DNA of 64,000 bases. Source: Mayfieldus sp963772265 (GTDB taxonomy: Bacteria > Actinomycetota > Thermoleophilia > Solirubrobacterales > 70-9). The DNA lies in the NCBI GenBank assembly GCA_963772265.1, contig CAVYWS010000002.1, positions 675,914-739,913 on the forward strand. Direction: 5' to 3'. The notes beneath the pieces were generated by a model. That model saw nothing but the letters and a program-made list of their open reading frames with translations, did no database searches and was not told the DNA's origin. The translations under genes and the position numbers were made by a program. Of this stretch, positions 28,612-36,905 are shown in pieces (within the stretch, counting starts at the first letter, position 1; every line of letters starts with the position of its first letter).

Positions 28612-29490
28612 ATGTCCTCCCGTTCGGGCCCGGGGGCCGTCGGAGCCTCCGCTGTCGCCCCCTTCGAAGCCGACTGGCTGGCGATCTGCCGGCGGATCGT
28701 CGCCGCGCATCGCGAGCTCTTCGACCGAGTGCGCGGCAGCGCCGCCCGCACCGAGTACGAGGGGGTCGGCGAGGGCGGCGACTGGTCGCTGGTGCTGGAC
28801 CGGCGCTGCGAGGACGCCGTCTTCGAGGAGCTGGAGAAGCTCGCCGAGGCCGGCGCGTCGTTCACCGCCGTCTCCGAGGAGCGGGGCGAGGTCAGGTTCG
28901 GCGAGGCCGGCGCCGAAGCCCGGGTCGTGATCGATCCGATCGACGGCTCGCTCAACGTGCGGCGCACGATCCCCTCGCACAGCCTCTCGATCGCCGTCGC
29001 CTCGGGCGACTCGATGGCCGAGGTCGGGTTCGGCTACGTCTATGACTTCGGACCCGAGGAGGAGTTCGTCGCCTGGCGCGGCTCCGGCGCGACGCTCGAC
29101 GGTGAGCCGCTGCGCGCCGAGCCGCCGGCCTCGGACCGGCCGTTGGAGGTGGTCGGGGTCGAGGCCGCAAAGCCGAGCCTGATGGGCCCAGTGGTCGAGG
29201 CGCTCGCCGAGGACGTCTATCGCCTGCGCGCCACCGGTTCCCTGGCGATCACCATGTGCTGGGTCGGGGCGGCCCGCCTCGACGGGATGCTGGGGCTGCG
29301 ACCGGCGCGGTCGGTCGACATCGCCGCCAGCCAGCTGATCGCGCGGGAGGCCGGCGCGGCGGTGCTCCTCGACGGCATTGAATTGGAGGACGCCCGACTG
29401 GGTATCGAGCCTCGCTACGACGTCACCGCCGCCTGTTCGCCGCAAGGGATCGGGCCGCTGGTGGCGGCGCAACGGAAGGTGAAGGAATGA
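28612..29490 (+). CDS. Inositol monophosphatase-family phosphatase
   Basis: Protein of 292 residues of the IMPase/FBPase/CysQ sugar-phosphatase superfamily, Mg-dependent and cytosolic. Metal ligands: Glu in AVSEERGE (about residue 84) and the hallmark VVIDPIDGSLN (about 106-116). The second hallmark (usually WDxAAG) appears as VDIAASQLIAREAGA (about 237). The W is missing and the spacing is looser than in true IMPases, so the substrate is uncertain: inositol-1-phosphate, fructose-1,6-bisphosphate or PAP are options. The start is ATG at 28612. The stop overlaps the start of the DUF2342 gene (ATGA). Confidence 0.82.
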   Translation: MSSRSGPGAVGASAVAPFEADWLAICRRIVAAHRELFDRVRGSAARTEYEGVGEGGDWSLVLDRRCEDAVFEELEKLAEAGASFTAVSEERGEVRFGEAGAEARVVIDPIDGSLNVRRTIPSHSLSIAVASGDSMAEVGFGYVYDFGPEEEFVAWRGSGATLDGEPLRAEPPASDRPLEVVGVEAAKPSLMGPVVEALAEDVYRLRATGSLAITMCWVGAARLDGMLGLRPARSVDIAASQLIAREAGAAVLLDGIELEDARLGIEPRYDVTAACSPQGIGPLVAAQRKVKE

Positions 29491-30557
29491 GCTCAGAAGC
29501 GCAACGGCAGGTGATCGACTGGACGCTCGCGGAGCGGATCGCGCGCGCCCTGGCCGGCAACGGCTCGGGCAAGCGCTCGGTTCGCCAGGGCGACCTGCGG
29601 CGCGCAGCCCGGGGAAGCGTCGGCAAGGTCCGCGACTACACCGGCCTTCAGCCCAGGGGCCGGCTGCCGTCGGCCGAGGTCGTCGACCGGCGCGAGTGGA
29701 TCGGCGCCAACATCGCCTCGCTTCGCTCGATGTCGGGCGGGGTCGAGCGCGGCCTCGCCTCCTCGCTCGACTATCCCGGGCCGGTCGGCTCGGGGCTGCG
29801 CCGAGCGGCGGGGGTCGCGGCCGCCGTCGAGCTGGGCCTGGTCAGCGCCTATCTCGCCCAGCGCGTCCTCGGCCAGTACGACGTGGCCCTGATCGGCCCG
29901 ACGCGGCCCTCCCGTCTTCTCTTCGTCGCCCCCAACCTCGCCGCGGCCCAGCACCGGCTCGGCGCCCAGCGTGACCCGTTCCTGCGCTGGGTCGCGCTTC
30001 ACGAGGCGACTCACGTCGTCCAGTTCGGATCGGTGCCATGGCTGCGCCCGCACATCGGCGGCACCGCGGAGGAGCTCTTGAGCGGAGCCTTCGCCTCGGT
30101 CAGCGCTTCGGAGCTGACCCGGGCGGCGCGGCGGCTGCTCAACCCCGACCCGCGGCGGATCGTCTCGGCCCTGCGCAGGGGAGAGTGGCGATCGCCGTTC
30201 GTGGGCCGGCGCCGAGCGCGCCTGCTTCGCAACCTGCAGGCGACGATGACGATCGTCGAGGGCTACTCCGAGCACGTGATGGACGCGCTGATCGCCGACC
30301 TCGACGGCTCGTTCGGCGAGCTTCGCGAGCGCTTCGAGCGCGGCCGTCAGGACCGCGGCCTGGTCGAGGCGCTGCTCAGCCGGCTCTTCGGGCTGGAGAT
30401 GAAGCTGCGCCAGTACCAGCTCGGAAAGTCGTTCTGCGACGAGGTCGCCGAGCGGCGCGGGATCGAGACCCTGAACAAGGTCTGGTCCGAGCCCGGGGCG
30501 CTGCCGCGCCCGTCCGAGCTCGAGCATCCCGGGCGCTGGATCTCGCGCGTCGCCTGA
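29487..30557 (+). CDS. DUF2342 zincin-like protein (coenzyme F420-biosynthesis-associated family)
   Basis: Protein of 356 residues of the DUF2342 family (zincin-like, described as associated with coenzyme F420 in actinobacteria). The metal site is ALHEATHVVQF (HExxH near residue 171). A downstream Glu/His candidate lies in TIVEGYSEHVMDAL about 90 residues later, as expected for a gluzincin-like arrangement. IDWTLAERIARAL and RLLFVAPNLAAAQ are other family-like segments. The family's function is not established; the HExxH makes a metalloprotease plausible. It is co-transcribed with the IMPase-like gene (ATGA overlap). An F420-type LLM gene lies 11 kb away. Confidence 0.85.
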   Translation: MSSEAQRQVIDWTLAERIARALAGNGSGKRSVRQGDLRRAARGSVGKVRDYTGLQPRGRLPSAEVVDRREWIGANIASLRSMSGGVERGLASSLDYPGPVGSGLRRAAGVAAAVELGLVSAYLAQRVLGQYDVALIGPTRPSRLLFVAPNLAAAQHRLGAQRDPFLRWVALHEATHVVQFGSVPWLRPHIGGTAEELLSGAFASVSASELTRAARRLLNPDPRRIVSALRRGEWRSPFVGRRRARLLRNLQATMTIVEGYSEHVMDALIADLDGSFGELRERFERGRQDRGLVEALLSRLFGLEMKLRQYQLGKSFCDEVAERRGIETLNKVWSEPGALPRPSELEHPGRWISRVA

Positions 30558-30563
30558 GCGGTC

Positions 30564-31422
30564 TCAGGCCGCGACCGCTGCGGCGGAACGGGTCGTTCTC
30601 GCCGGTCAACTGCAGGCTCAGCTCCCAGAGACGCCGCTGCGCCTCGGGGTCGTAGGCCTGGCCGTGGGCGGCCGACTCTTCCTGGCGGTCGAAGAAGCGG
30701 CCGCTGACCCCGTCCAGCTCGGGGTCGGTGGCGAGGCGCATCGTCGCCTCGATTCCCTCCTCGAGGGTGTCGATCGAACGGCCGGCCTGCTGGAGGACGA
30801 TCTTGGTCGGCATCAGGCTCGCCGGGTGCAGGCTGTTGAAGGTGATCTCCTCGGCCGGCACCCGCTCGGCGAGGAAGTTGGCGAGGTTGATCTGGGCGAG
30901 CTTGCTCTGGCTGTAGGCGCGCATCCCCTCGTAGGAGCGCTCCAGCATCACGTCGTCGAAGTCGAGCGGCGCCTGCCCCAGCGAGGCGACGAACACCACC
31001 CGCGCCGGCGCCGAGGCGCGCAGCAGGCCCAGCAGCCGCAGCGTGAGCAGGAAGCCGGAGAGGTAGTTGACCGCGAAGCGAAGCTCGTACCCGTCGCGGC
31101 TTTCCTGGCGGCTCGGCAGGTCGGGCTTGCCGGTGCCGATTCCCGCGTTGTTGATCAGCAGGCCGAGCTGCTCGGCCGAGCCCTGCACCTCGTCGGCCAA
31201 CGCCCGGACCTGATGCAGGGAGGAGAGGTCGGCGAGGTGGGTCTGGATGCGCTCGTTGCCGGTCGCGCCGCGGATCTCCTCCGCGGTCTCGCCGAGCCGC
31301 TCGGGATCGCGGCCGTGCAGGTGAAGGTCGGCGCCGGCCGCGGCGAGGCGCTCGGCGACACCTCGTCCGAGCCCGTCGGTCGCGCCGGTGACCAGGGCTG
31401 TGGTCTGTTCGATCGGCTTCAC
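30564..31422 (-). CDS. Short-chain dehydrogenase/reductase (possible frameshift at the C-terminus)
   Basis: Rossmann-fold oxidoreductase of about 285 residues. The cofactor motif is TGATDGLGRG (near residue 14), then DLSSLHQ and NNAGIG. The active site is SLGQAPLD/YSQSKLAQ (Tyr and Lys of YxxxK, about residue 178). The sequence resembles the retinol dehydrogenase/WWOX-like group acting on lipophilic alcohols or carbonyls. I use the GTG at 31422. The frame as read runs on past GENDPFRR into the DUF2342 gene on the other strand; one net shift near 30585 would give an Ala/Val-rich end and a stop at 30564, just clear of that gene, which I think is the true end. Confidence 0.78.
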
Positions 31423-31478
31423 GCTCCCCGCCCAGCTTCGCAAAGTGCGGCCGTAACCGCTTCAGGATCGAGGTTTAA

Positions 31479-31490
31479 GAACACATGTTC
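31479..31490. promoter_or_regulatory. Candidate LexA (SOS) box
   Basis: GAAC-ACAT-GTTC at 31479-31490 fits the Gram-positive SOS-box core GAAC-RNRY-GTTC; flanks are AA and GG rather than the ideal C/G. It lies in the divergent gap between the SDR gene (57 bases to its start) and the basic H1-like gene (90 bases). A half-site TCGAAC follows at 31507-31512. Known from LexA biology; regulation here is inferred. Confidence 0.45.
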
Positions 31491-31497
31491 GGGTTAG

Positions 31498-31526
31498 TTG
31501 TTATTCTCGAACATGCTTAGAGATAA
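31498..31526 (+). promoter_or_regulatory. Candidate promoter of the basic H1-like gene
   Basis: TTGTTA (31498-31503), a 17-base spacer, then AGATAA (31521-31526). It lies in an unusually AT-rich stretch between divergent genes and overlaps a TCGAAC half-site. The -10 match is weak. Confidence 0.35.
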
Positions 31527-31580
31527 GTAGACCAGGACAGAAAGCGACAGACGCCCCACTGAGGAGGGTCAAGAGCAGCA

Positions 31581-32168
31581 ATGGCCACCAGCCAGACAAA
31601 GACCACCGCGCAGCGCCGGACCAGCACCGCAAAGGGCCAGGCCCGGAGTACCGCCCGCCAGACCAAGACCACCGCCAAGACGACCCGCACCGCCGCGAGC
31701 AGCCAGGTGCTTCGGGTTGCCGAGACCGCCGTCGACGTTCCCGTCGGCGCCGTCCTTCGCGTCGCCGATCGGATCCAGGAGCTCTTCGAGCCGTGGACGA
31801 ACCGGAACACCGCCGAGCGCGAGCTGCGCAGCTACCGCACGCAGCTGACCCGGAGCGTCAACCGCTCCGAGCGCCGCGGCGCCACCGCCCGCCGCAAGGC
31901 CGGCACTCAGGCCAAGCGGACCCGCGGCCGCCTCGAGCGCGAGGTGCGCCGGGTCGAGCGCGAGGCGCGCAAGCGCCAGCGCAAGGCGACCACGACGCTG
32001 CGCCAGAACCGGCGCAAGGTCGAGACGAGCCTGCGGCGCAACCGCCGCCAGGCCGAGACCCAGCTCCGCAAGGCCTCGCGCCAGGCGGAGAAGGTCCAGT
32101 CCGACTTCCAGAAGACGGTCGAGGATCAGTCCGCTCGCGCGCAGGAGTTCGTGAGCTCGCTGGTCTAA
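31581..32168 (+). CDS. Highly basic histone H1-like/coiled-coil protein
   Basis: Protein of 195 residues, extremely rich in Arg, Lys, Thr, Ala and Gln. The first 40 residues (SQTKTTAQRRTSTAKG and similar) resemble histone H1-like tails. A short more hydrophobic segment follows (VLRVAETAVDVPVGAVLRVADRIQELF, given here only as a description of residues about 43-69). The rest is a long charged helix with repeated RRN/RRKxE blocks (RQNRRKVETSLRRNRRQAE). It could bind nucleic acid or form a coiled coil like heparin-binding or phasin-type proteins. A GAGGAGG site precedes the ATG at 31581. A candidate SOS box lies upstream and two hairpins follow. The exact family is not recognised. Confidence 0.75.
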   Translation: MATSQTKTTAQRRTSTAKGQARSTARQTKTTAKTTRTAASSQVLRVAETAVDVPVGAVLRVADRIQELFEPWTNRNTAERELRSYRTQLTRSVNRSERRGATARRKAGTQAKRTRGRLEREVRRVEREARKRQRKATTTLRQNRRKVETSLRRNRRQAETQLRKASRQAEKVQSDFQKTVEDQSARAQEFVSSLV

Positions 32169-32215
32169 GCGCTTAGCCCGGGACGCCGCAGGAGAGGCGG
32201 CGGACCCGGAGTGAG

Positions 32216-32240
32216 CTGCCGGCACCACCCTCGCCGGCAG
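32216..32240 (+). terminator. Hairpin after the basic H1-like gene
   Basis: CTGCCGGC (32216-32223) pairs perfectly with GCCGGCAG (32233-32240) over a 9-base loop, about 50 bases after the stop. It is the first of two tandem hairpins. No T-run. Confidence 0.4.
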
Positions 32241-32262
32241 AGAAGCAACCTCTCCTCCCTCG

Positions 32263-32289
32263 CCAACCGGGCCCTCGTGGCCCGGTTGG
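32263..32289 (+). terminator. Strong 11-bp hairpin, probable terminator
   Basis: CCAACCGGGCC (32263-32273) and GGCCCGGTTGG (32279-32289) pair perfectly around CTCGT, followed by TCTATTC. Stem strength and position between two genes support a factor-independent terminator for the basic-protein gene, although the T-run is poor. Confidence 0.6.
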
Positions 32290-32354
32290 TCTATTCAGGG
32301 GCGAGGCGGGTTAGATTCGACGACGGCCGATCTCCAATCCGGAAGGGAGACCAC

Positions 32355-32904
32355 ATGAACCGGCTCGCGCCGACCCGCCCGTCACCAGCGCTCGTCCTCA
32401 GCCTGATCACCCTTTTCATCGCGATCACCAGCACCGCCGGCGCTCTGCCCGGGAGGGGCCTGGTCAAGAAGGGGGACATCGCCCGCAACGCGGTGACGTC
32501 GAGCGACCTGGCGCGCGGCGCGGTCAGGGCGCGGGCGATCGCCAAGCACGCCGTGACCCGCAAGAAGCTTGCCCGGCACGCGGTCGTGAGCCGAACCCTT
32601 GCGCCGGAATCGGTCGGGGCGTTCGCGCTCGGGGACACGGTGACCGCCTCGGCGCCGATTTCGGACGCCGATACGACCCCGCCCCCTGACGGCGCCTGGA
32701 CTGCCTCAGCAACTGTGGCTGCGCCGTGTGCCCGCCGGGCAGCACGCTGCTGGGCGGCGGGGTCTCGATAGCCGACGGCTCGGCGTCTGCATCAAGCCGC
32801 TGTCCAAACATCGGCTCCCAGCGGGGAACGATGGTAGGGCGCAATTACGAGCAAACGCGGGCGACGCTGCGCCCGGCACCGTCTACGCGATCTGCCTGCT
32901 CTAG
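32355..32904 (+). CDS. Secreted repeat protein, paralogue 1 (multiple frameshifts)
   Basis: ATG at 32355 follows GGAAGGGAG. The product starts with an export signal or anchor (LVLSLITLFIAITSTAGAL) and then a run of repeats of about 10-11 residues with alternating Ala-Val and Leu/Ile: IARNAVTSSDL, ARGAVRARAI, AKHAVTRKKL, ARHAVVSRTL. After PPPDGAW the frame shifts (near 32710) into CPPGSTLLGGGVSIADGS and again near 32800, ending PGTVYAICLL at 32904. Tail and head match the next gene, a paralogue. Such repeats are common in secreted proteins of Solirubrobacter-like bacteria; function is unknown. The number of shifts leaves open whether it is a pseudogene. Confidence 0.55.
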
Positions 32905-32912
32905 GGAACCGC

Positions 32913-33463
32913 ATGCGCAGCCTCAAGCTCCCCCGACCCAGCGCGCCGCTCGTGATCAACCTGATCGCGCTGTTCATCGTCCTCGGAGGCCAGGCGGTCG
33001 CGCTCCAGGGCCGCAATACCGTCACACGAAACGACATCGCGGACGGCGCCGTCACCGCCCGCAACCTTGCCCGGGGGGTGGTGACGACGGCCAAGTTCAG
33101 CCGCCATCGGTGACCGATGGAAAGCTCGCCAACGACGCCGTCTCCGGACGCAGCATCCACCCGGGCTCCGTTCACGGCCTGGCTCTGAAGGGCGCGATCC
33201 AGATCCCCGCCGGGCTGCCCGATGTCGACGCGGTTCCGGAGAATCCTCAGTGGACCAACTCGGGCGCGGGCGCGGCCTGCCCGAAGGGAACCGTCCTGCT
33301 CAACGGCGGCGTCAAGATCGAGGACGGTCCGGGCTCAGCTCATTTGGCCCTGATCCAGGCCACCTATCCCAGCGCGAGCAATGCGTCGACCTGGCTCGGG
33401 GCGATCACGACCAACACCGGGGGCGCATCGCCGGGCACCCTCTACGCCCACTGCCTGCGCTAG
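32913..33463 (+). CDS. Secreted repeat protein, paralogue 2 (one frameshift)
   Basis: About 183 residues, starting at ATG 32913, eight bases after paralogue 1. The N-terminal hydrophobic segment INLIALFIVLGGQAVAL is followed by the same repeat style (VTRNDIADGAVTARNLARGVV). A net shift near 33105 leads to PPSVTDGKLANDAVSGRSIHPGSV and a C-terminal domain with two cysteines (GAACPKGTVLLNGGVKIEDG and GTLYAHCLR). The C-terminal domain corresponds to that of paralogue 1 (CPPGSTLLGGGVSI, GTVYAICL), so they arose by tandem duplication. The family is not recognised; it is probably an exported, surface-associated protein. Confidence 0.6.
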
Positions 33464-33482
33464 GGGGAACCGCGCCGGGAGG

Positions 33483-34127
33483 CTAGCCGACGCCGGCCGG
33501 TGCCCCGGCCGCCGGCCGGCCGGCGGCGAAGCGGGCGAAGTAGGCGAACCAGTTGCCCGAGCGGTCCTCGAGGCGCAGGGCTGCGTCGCCGCACTGGCCC
33601 TGGAGCGAGTTGAAGGTCGTGAAGTGGGGGTCGCCGAACAGCTCGCCGACCACCAGCCGGCCGCCGGGGCGCAGCACCCGCTCGATCTCGCGCAGCGCCG
33701 CGGCGCGGTCGGGGATCTCGCCCAGGACCGCGGTCAGGACCACGGCGTCGACCGAGTCGTCCTCGTAGGGCAGGTCGGTCGCGTCGCCCTGCGTCGGCAC
33801 GACGTTGGTGAGGCCGCTGATCTCCGCCGCCCCCATCGTGTGGTCGAGGAACTCCTGCTGGAGGTCGAAGATCTCCACCGCGCCCTGCGGCCCGACCCAC
33901 TCCGCCATGTCGAGCGTGTAGTAGCCGGTGCCTGGGCCGATCTCGAGGATCCGCTCCCCCGGCTCGGGCGCCAGCACCGCGCGCAGCCGCTCGCGGGTGA
34001 TGATCGGATGCGGGGCCTCGACCCAGAACTTCTGCCCGTAGGGACAGGCGGAGGGGTTCCTGCGCCACCACAGCGCCGCGCCGAGGACTCCGAGGCCGGC
34101 GAGCCCGAAAAGGGTCCGGGCGCGCAT
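33483..34127 (-). CDS. SAM-dependent class I methyltransferase with N-terminal anchor
   Basis: Protein of 214 residues. Residues about 4-20 (TLFGLAGLGVLGAALWW) form one membrane anchor or signal. The methyltransferase domain follows: motif I LEIGPGTGYYT (about 61-71), an acidic end of beta2 (VEIFDLQQEF), and motif IV region DSVDAVVLTAVLGEIPD, then LREIERVLRPGGRLVVGE. The fold is ubiE-like, but the acceptor is unknown. It is the last gene of a five-gene minus-strand operon: its ATG overlaps the upstream stop (ATGA). The C-terminal Pro/Ala tail is probably disordered. Confidence 0.82.
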   Translation of the reverse strand: MRARTLFGLAGLGVLGAALWWRRNPSACPYGQKFWVEAPHPIITRERLRAVLAPEPGERILEIGPGTGYYTLDMAEWVGPQGAVEIFDLQQEFLDHTMGAAEISGLTNVVPTQGDATDLPYEDDSVDAVVLTAVLGEIPDRAAALREIERVLRPGGRLVVGELFGDPHFTTFNSLQGQCGDAALRLEDRSGNWFAYFARFAAGRPAAGAPAGVG

Positions 34128-34348
34128 CAGGAACCGGTGATGAAGCCGACCCGGTGCTCGCCGGAGTCGAGCCTCACGTAGGCGACCTTGCCGAGGTCGA
34201 CGGTCACCTCGCCGTCCTCGGCGGCGAGGTCGTGCCAGCCGGACTCGCGGTCGAGCGCCTTGCGAAGGTCCTTCAGCGACCCCTCGTCGAGGCGCACGGT
34301 CAGGACCTGGCCGCCGACGAAGCCGATATCGACCCGCAGGGCGGCCAT
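34127..34348 (-). CDS. Small DUF3107-like protein
   Basis: Protein of 73 residues with the look of DUF3107: a beta-rich VDIGFVGGQVLTVRL start, a short helix LKDLRKALDRE, then DGEVTVDLGKVAYVRLDSGEHRVGF at the end, where family members also end in an RxVGF block. The function is unknown. It is tightly embedded: its ATG overlaps the epimerase stop and its stop overlaps the methyltransferase ATG (both ATGA). The DUF assignment is by eye and tentative. Confidence 0.6.
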   Translation of the reverse strand: MAALRVDIGFVGGQVLTVRLDEGSLKDLRKALDRESGWHDLAAEDGEVTVDLGKVAYVRLDSGEHRVGFITGS

Positions 34349-34752
34349 CAGTGCGCCGGCTCGACGATCTCGGTCAGCACGCTTCCGGTCGAGCGGGGAT
34401 GGACGAACGCCACCCGGCTGCCCCGGATGCCAATCCGGGCCTCGGAGTCGATCAGCTCGACCCCGGCATCCCGCAGCGAGGCAAGGGTGGCGTCGATGTC
34501 GCCGACCGCGTAGGCGACGTGGTGCAGGCCGGGCCCGCGCTTCTCGATGAACTTGCCCACCGCGGTGTCGGAGGCGAGCGGGCGCAGAAGCTCGACGTGC
34601 CCGTCGCCGACGTCGAGCAGGACCGCCTCGACGCCCTGCTCCTCGACCGTCTCGCGGTGGGTGAGCTGCATCTCGAGCGTGCCCTCGTAGAGGGAGATCG
34701 CCTCGTCGAGGTCCTCGACGGCGACGCCAACGTGGTCTATGCGGTCGAACAC
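34348..34752 (-). CDS. mce: Methylmalonyl-CoA epimerase (VOC family)
   Basis: VOC-fold protein of 134 residues interconverting (2R)- and (2S)-methylmalonyl-CoA in propionyl-CoA catabolism. Visible blocks: FDRIDHVGVAVEDLDEAISLYEGTL (first His ligand at about residue 6), QGVEAVLLDVGDGHVELL (Glu ligand), GPGLHHVAYAVGDIDATL (His ligand) and VAFVHPRSTGSVLTEIVE with the final Glu. The ligand spacing matches the family. GTG at 34752 is used, five bases after the DUF1385 stop; no good ribosome site is seen, so translation is probably coupled. No mutase gene is in the window. Confidence 0.85.
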   Translation of the reverse strand: MFDRIDHVGVAVEDLDEAISLYEGTLEMQLTHRETVEEQGVEAVLLDVGDGHVELLRPLASDTAVGKFIEKRGPGLHHVAYAVGDIDATLASLRDAGVELIDSEARIGIRGSRVAFVHPRSTGSVLTEIVEPAH

Positions 34753-34756
34753 GAAA

Positions 34757-35581
34757 CTAGAAGTTAGTCGACTCGGAGTCGCTCGCCGCCTCGACCCGCA
34801 GGATCTCGGCCATCGCCGCCACCCCGACCTCCAGCTGCTCCGGGGTCGGCTCGCGGGTCGCGACCAGGCGCTGGATCTCATGGCCGGGGGTATGGAAGGC
34901 CCGGGCCAGCGCCGTGTCGCTGTGGCGCTCGCTCCAGGCGAACATCTCGACCGCGATCCCGGCGCCGCCGAGCCCGACGCCGGCGCGGGCCAGCGGCCCC
35001 GGCTTCTCGACCAGCCGCTCGAGCAGCACCGTTCCGCCGGCCGAGAGGACGATCATCGGCGCGATCAGGTTCGAGCCGCAGCGGCGGTGCTCCTTGGGCA
35101 CCGAGGCGGGGTCGTCGGAGCCCTGCTCGTAGGCGCCGATCGCCTTGTGCTCGGCGCCGTGGTAGGCGGCGAGGTCGCGGTCGTGAAGCGCGACCAGGGC
35201 CGGCACGATGCCGATCGCCTGCACCATGAGCTCGCGCAGCGCGGTCGCGGGAGCGCGGCGGCGCAGCAGCGCGCTGGCGCCGAGGGTGGCCGCAATCGCC
35301 GCGATCACCCGCTTGTCCTCGAACGGAAGCCGGGCGGCGGGCAGCCGGCGGCGCACGATCGGCACCACAGCCATCGCCTCGGCGAGCCGGATCGGGCCGC
35401 GCAGCAGCGGAACCCGGCCGGCCAGCTTCGGCGCCAGGACCGGCTTCGGCTCCGACGCGACCTGGATCGCACCGTCGCGGTCGCGGACCGCGGCGGCCCA
35501 GTGGGTGGGGCCGTGGACGAGCAGCCCGTTGCGCAGCGCCATCCCGCCGAGGCGGATCGGCCGGCGCTCCTGCTCACTCAC
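34757..35581 (-). CDS. DUF1385 membrane-associated protein (YqhQ-like)
   Basis: Protein of 274 residues of the DUF1385 family. The hallmark is DLAAYHGAEHKAIGAYE followed about 18 residues later by EHRRCGSNL (His, Glu and Cys residues that look like a metal or active site). The N-terminus reads IRLGGMALRNGLLVHGPTHWA, also typical. Two or three hydrophobic segments are visible. The function is unknown; B. subtilis YqhQ is the named homologue. GTG at 35581 overlaps the end of the M20 peptidase gene by eight bases, and mce starts five bases downstream. Confidence 0.85.
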   Translation of the reverse strand: MSEQERRPIRLGGMALRNGLLVHGPTHWAAAVRDRDGAIQVASEPKPVLAPKLAGRVPLLRGPIRLAEAMAVVPIVRRRLPAARLPFEDKRVIAAIAATLGASALLRRRAPATALRELMVQAIGIVPALVALHDRDLAAYHGAEHKAIGAYEQGSDDPASVPKEHRRCGSNLIAPMIVLSAGGTVLLERLVEKPGPLARAGVGLGGAGIAVEMFAWSERHSDTALARAFHTPGHEIQRLVATREPTPEQLEVGVAAMAEILRVEAASDSESTNF

Positions 35582-36905
35582 CGAGCATCCTCCGCGGCAG
35601 GTCCCAGAAGAAGCCGGCCATCAGCTCGACGTCCTCGACGGCGATCCGCTCGTCGGCGCCGTGGATCAGCGGCTCGGCCTCGGCGAAGCTCATCTTGTTC
35701 TGGGGCGCGAAGCCGTACACGGTCGCCCCGAAGGCCTTGCGGAACCAGTGGCTGTCGCTGAACCCGGGCATCACTCCGGGCAGGACCGTCGCCTCGGGAT
35801 CGATCTCCGCGACCCAGGCCTCGATCGCCTCGGCCAGAGGCCCGCCGTACTCGGAGCTGTTGCCGACGACCGGCTCGACGAACTCGACCTCGTAGTCGCC
35901 GTCTCCGAGCACCGAGGCGATCCGCTCCCGCGCCAGCTCCTCCCCGAACCCCGGAGGGACCCTGCAGTCGACCAGCACCTCGGCCTGGGAGGGGATGATG
36001 TTCTCCTTCACCGAGGCGCGGGCCATGGTCGGCGTCAGGGTCACCCCGAGCATCGGCGAGGCGAGGAAATCCGCGACCAGTGGATCGCCGGCGCGGACCC
36101 GCTCCAGGGCGGCGCTCAGGTCTCCGGGCGGCTCGCCGAGCAGACGCTCGAGGAACAGCTTCGCCTCCGGTGTCGGGTCGGGATCGGGCTGGCGCCGCAG
36201 GCGGTCGAGTAGCGGGCCCAGCTTCAGCAGCGCGTTGTCGCCGACGGTTGGCAGCGACCCGTGGCCGGCAACGCCCCTGGTTCGCAGCTGGAACCGGAGC
36301 ACGCCCTTCTCGCCGAGGGCGAGGGTGTAGAAGCGCCGGCCTTCGAATTCGATCGCCAGCCCGGCGCCCTCGTTGACGACGAAGTCGCTGCGGACCTTGT
36401 CGGGGTGCTGCTCGCAGAGCCACATCGCGCCCGCATGGGCTCCCGTCTCCTCGTCGGCGGTGACCACCAGCAGCAGCTCGCCGCGCGCCGGCCGCCACCC
36501 GTCACGCGCCAGCCGCAGGCACGCCGCGACCTCGGTGGCGACCTGGTCCTTCATGTCGAGGGCCCCGCGGCCCCAGACGTAGCCCTCGTGCAGGTCGCCT
36601 CCCCACGGGTCGTGAGACCACTCGGAGGGCTCGGCGGCAACGGTGTCGACGTGGCTGATCATCGCCAGCGTCGGGCCCTCGGCCTCGCCTCGCAGGCGGG
36701 CAATCAGGTTGGGGCGGCCCTCCTCCGCGCTCAGCAGCTCGCACTCGAAGCCCGCCTCGGCGAGCAGGTCGCGAAGGAAGTGCTGGGCATCGGCCTCGTC
36801 GCCGGGCGGGTTGACGGTGTTGAAGCGGATCAGCTGCTGAAGGAGCTGGACCGCGTCGGCTCCCAGCCCCTCGGGTGCAAGCGCCTGCGCCGACCTCTGC
36901 TCCAT
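35574..36905 (-). CDS. M20-family metallopeptidase/deacylase
   Basis: Cytosolic di-zinc hydrolase of 443 residues related to ArgE/DapE/carboxypeptidase G2. Metal and catalytic blocks: MISHVDTV (first His and catalytic Asp, about residues 83-90), GRGALDMKDQ (bridging Asp), and TADEETGAH (Glu-Glu, about 152-158). The dimerisation domain follows (GVAGHGSLPTVGDNAL) and the last His lies in ADERIAVEDVE/PLIHGADE near the end. The specificity (peptide or N-acyl amino acid) is not readable. ATG at 36905 follows AAGGTG. It leads the operon with DUF1385, mce, a small protein and a methyltransferase. Confidence 0.88.
   Translation of the reverse strand: MEQRSAQALAPEGLGADAVQLLQQLIRFNTVNPPGDEADAQHFLRDLLAEAGFECELLSAEEGRPNLIARLRGEAEGPTLAMISHVDTVAAEPSEWSHDPWGGDLHEGYVWGRGALDMKDQVATEVAACLRLARDGWRPARGELLLVVTADEETGAHAGAMWLCEQHPDKVRSDFVVNEGAGLAIEFEGRRFYTLALGEKGVLRFQLRTRGVAGHGSLPTVGDNALLKLGPLLDRLRRQPDPDPTPEAKLFLERLLGEPPGDLSAALERVRAGDPLVADFLASPMLGVTLTPTMARASVKENIIPSQAEVLVDCRVPPGFGEELARERIASVLGDGDYEVEFVEPVVGNSSEYGGPLAEAIEAWVAEIDPEATVLPGVMPGFSDSHWFRKAFGATVYGFAPQNKMSFAEAEPLIHGADERIAVEDVELMAGFFWDLPRRMLGE

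Noticed and set aside
32165..32174. Palindrome TAAGCGCTTA overlapping the stop of the basic protein gene
   Set aside because: Ten bases with no loop, partly fixed by the stop codon; too short to claim a regulatory site.
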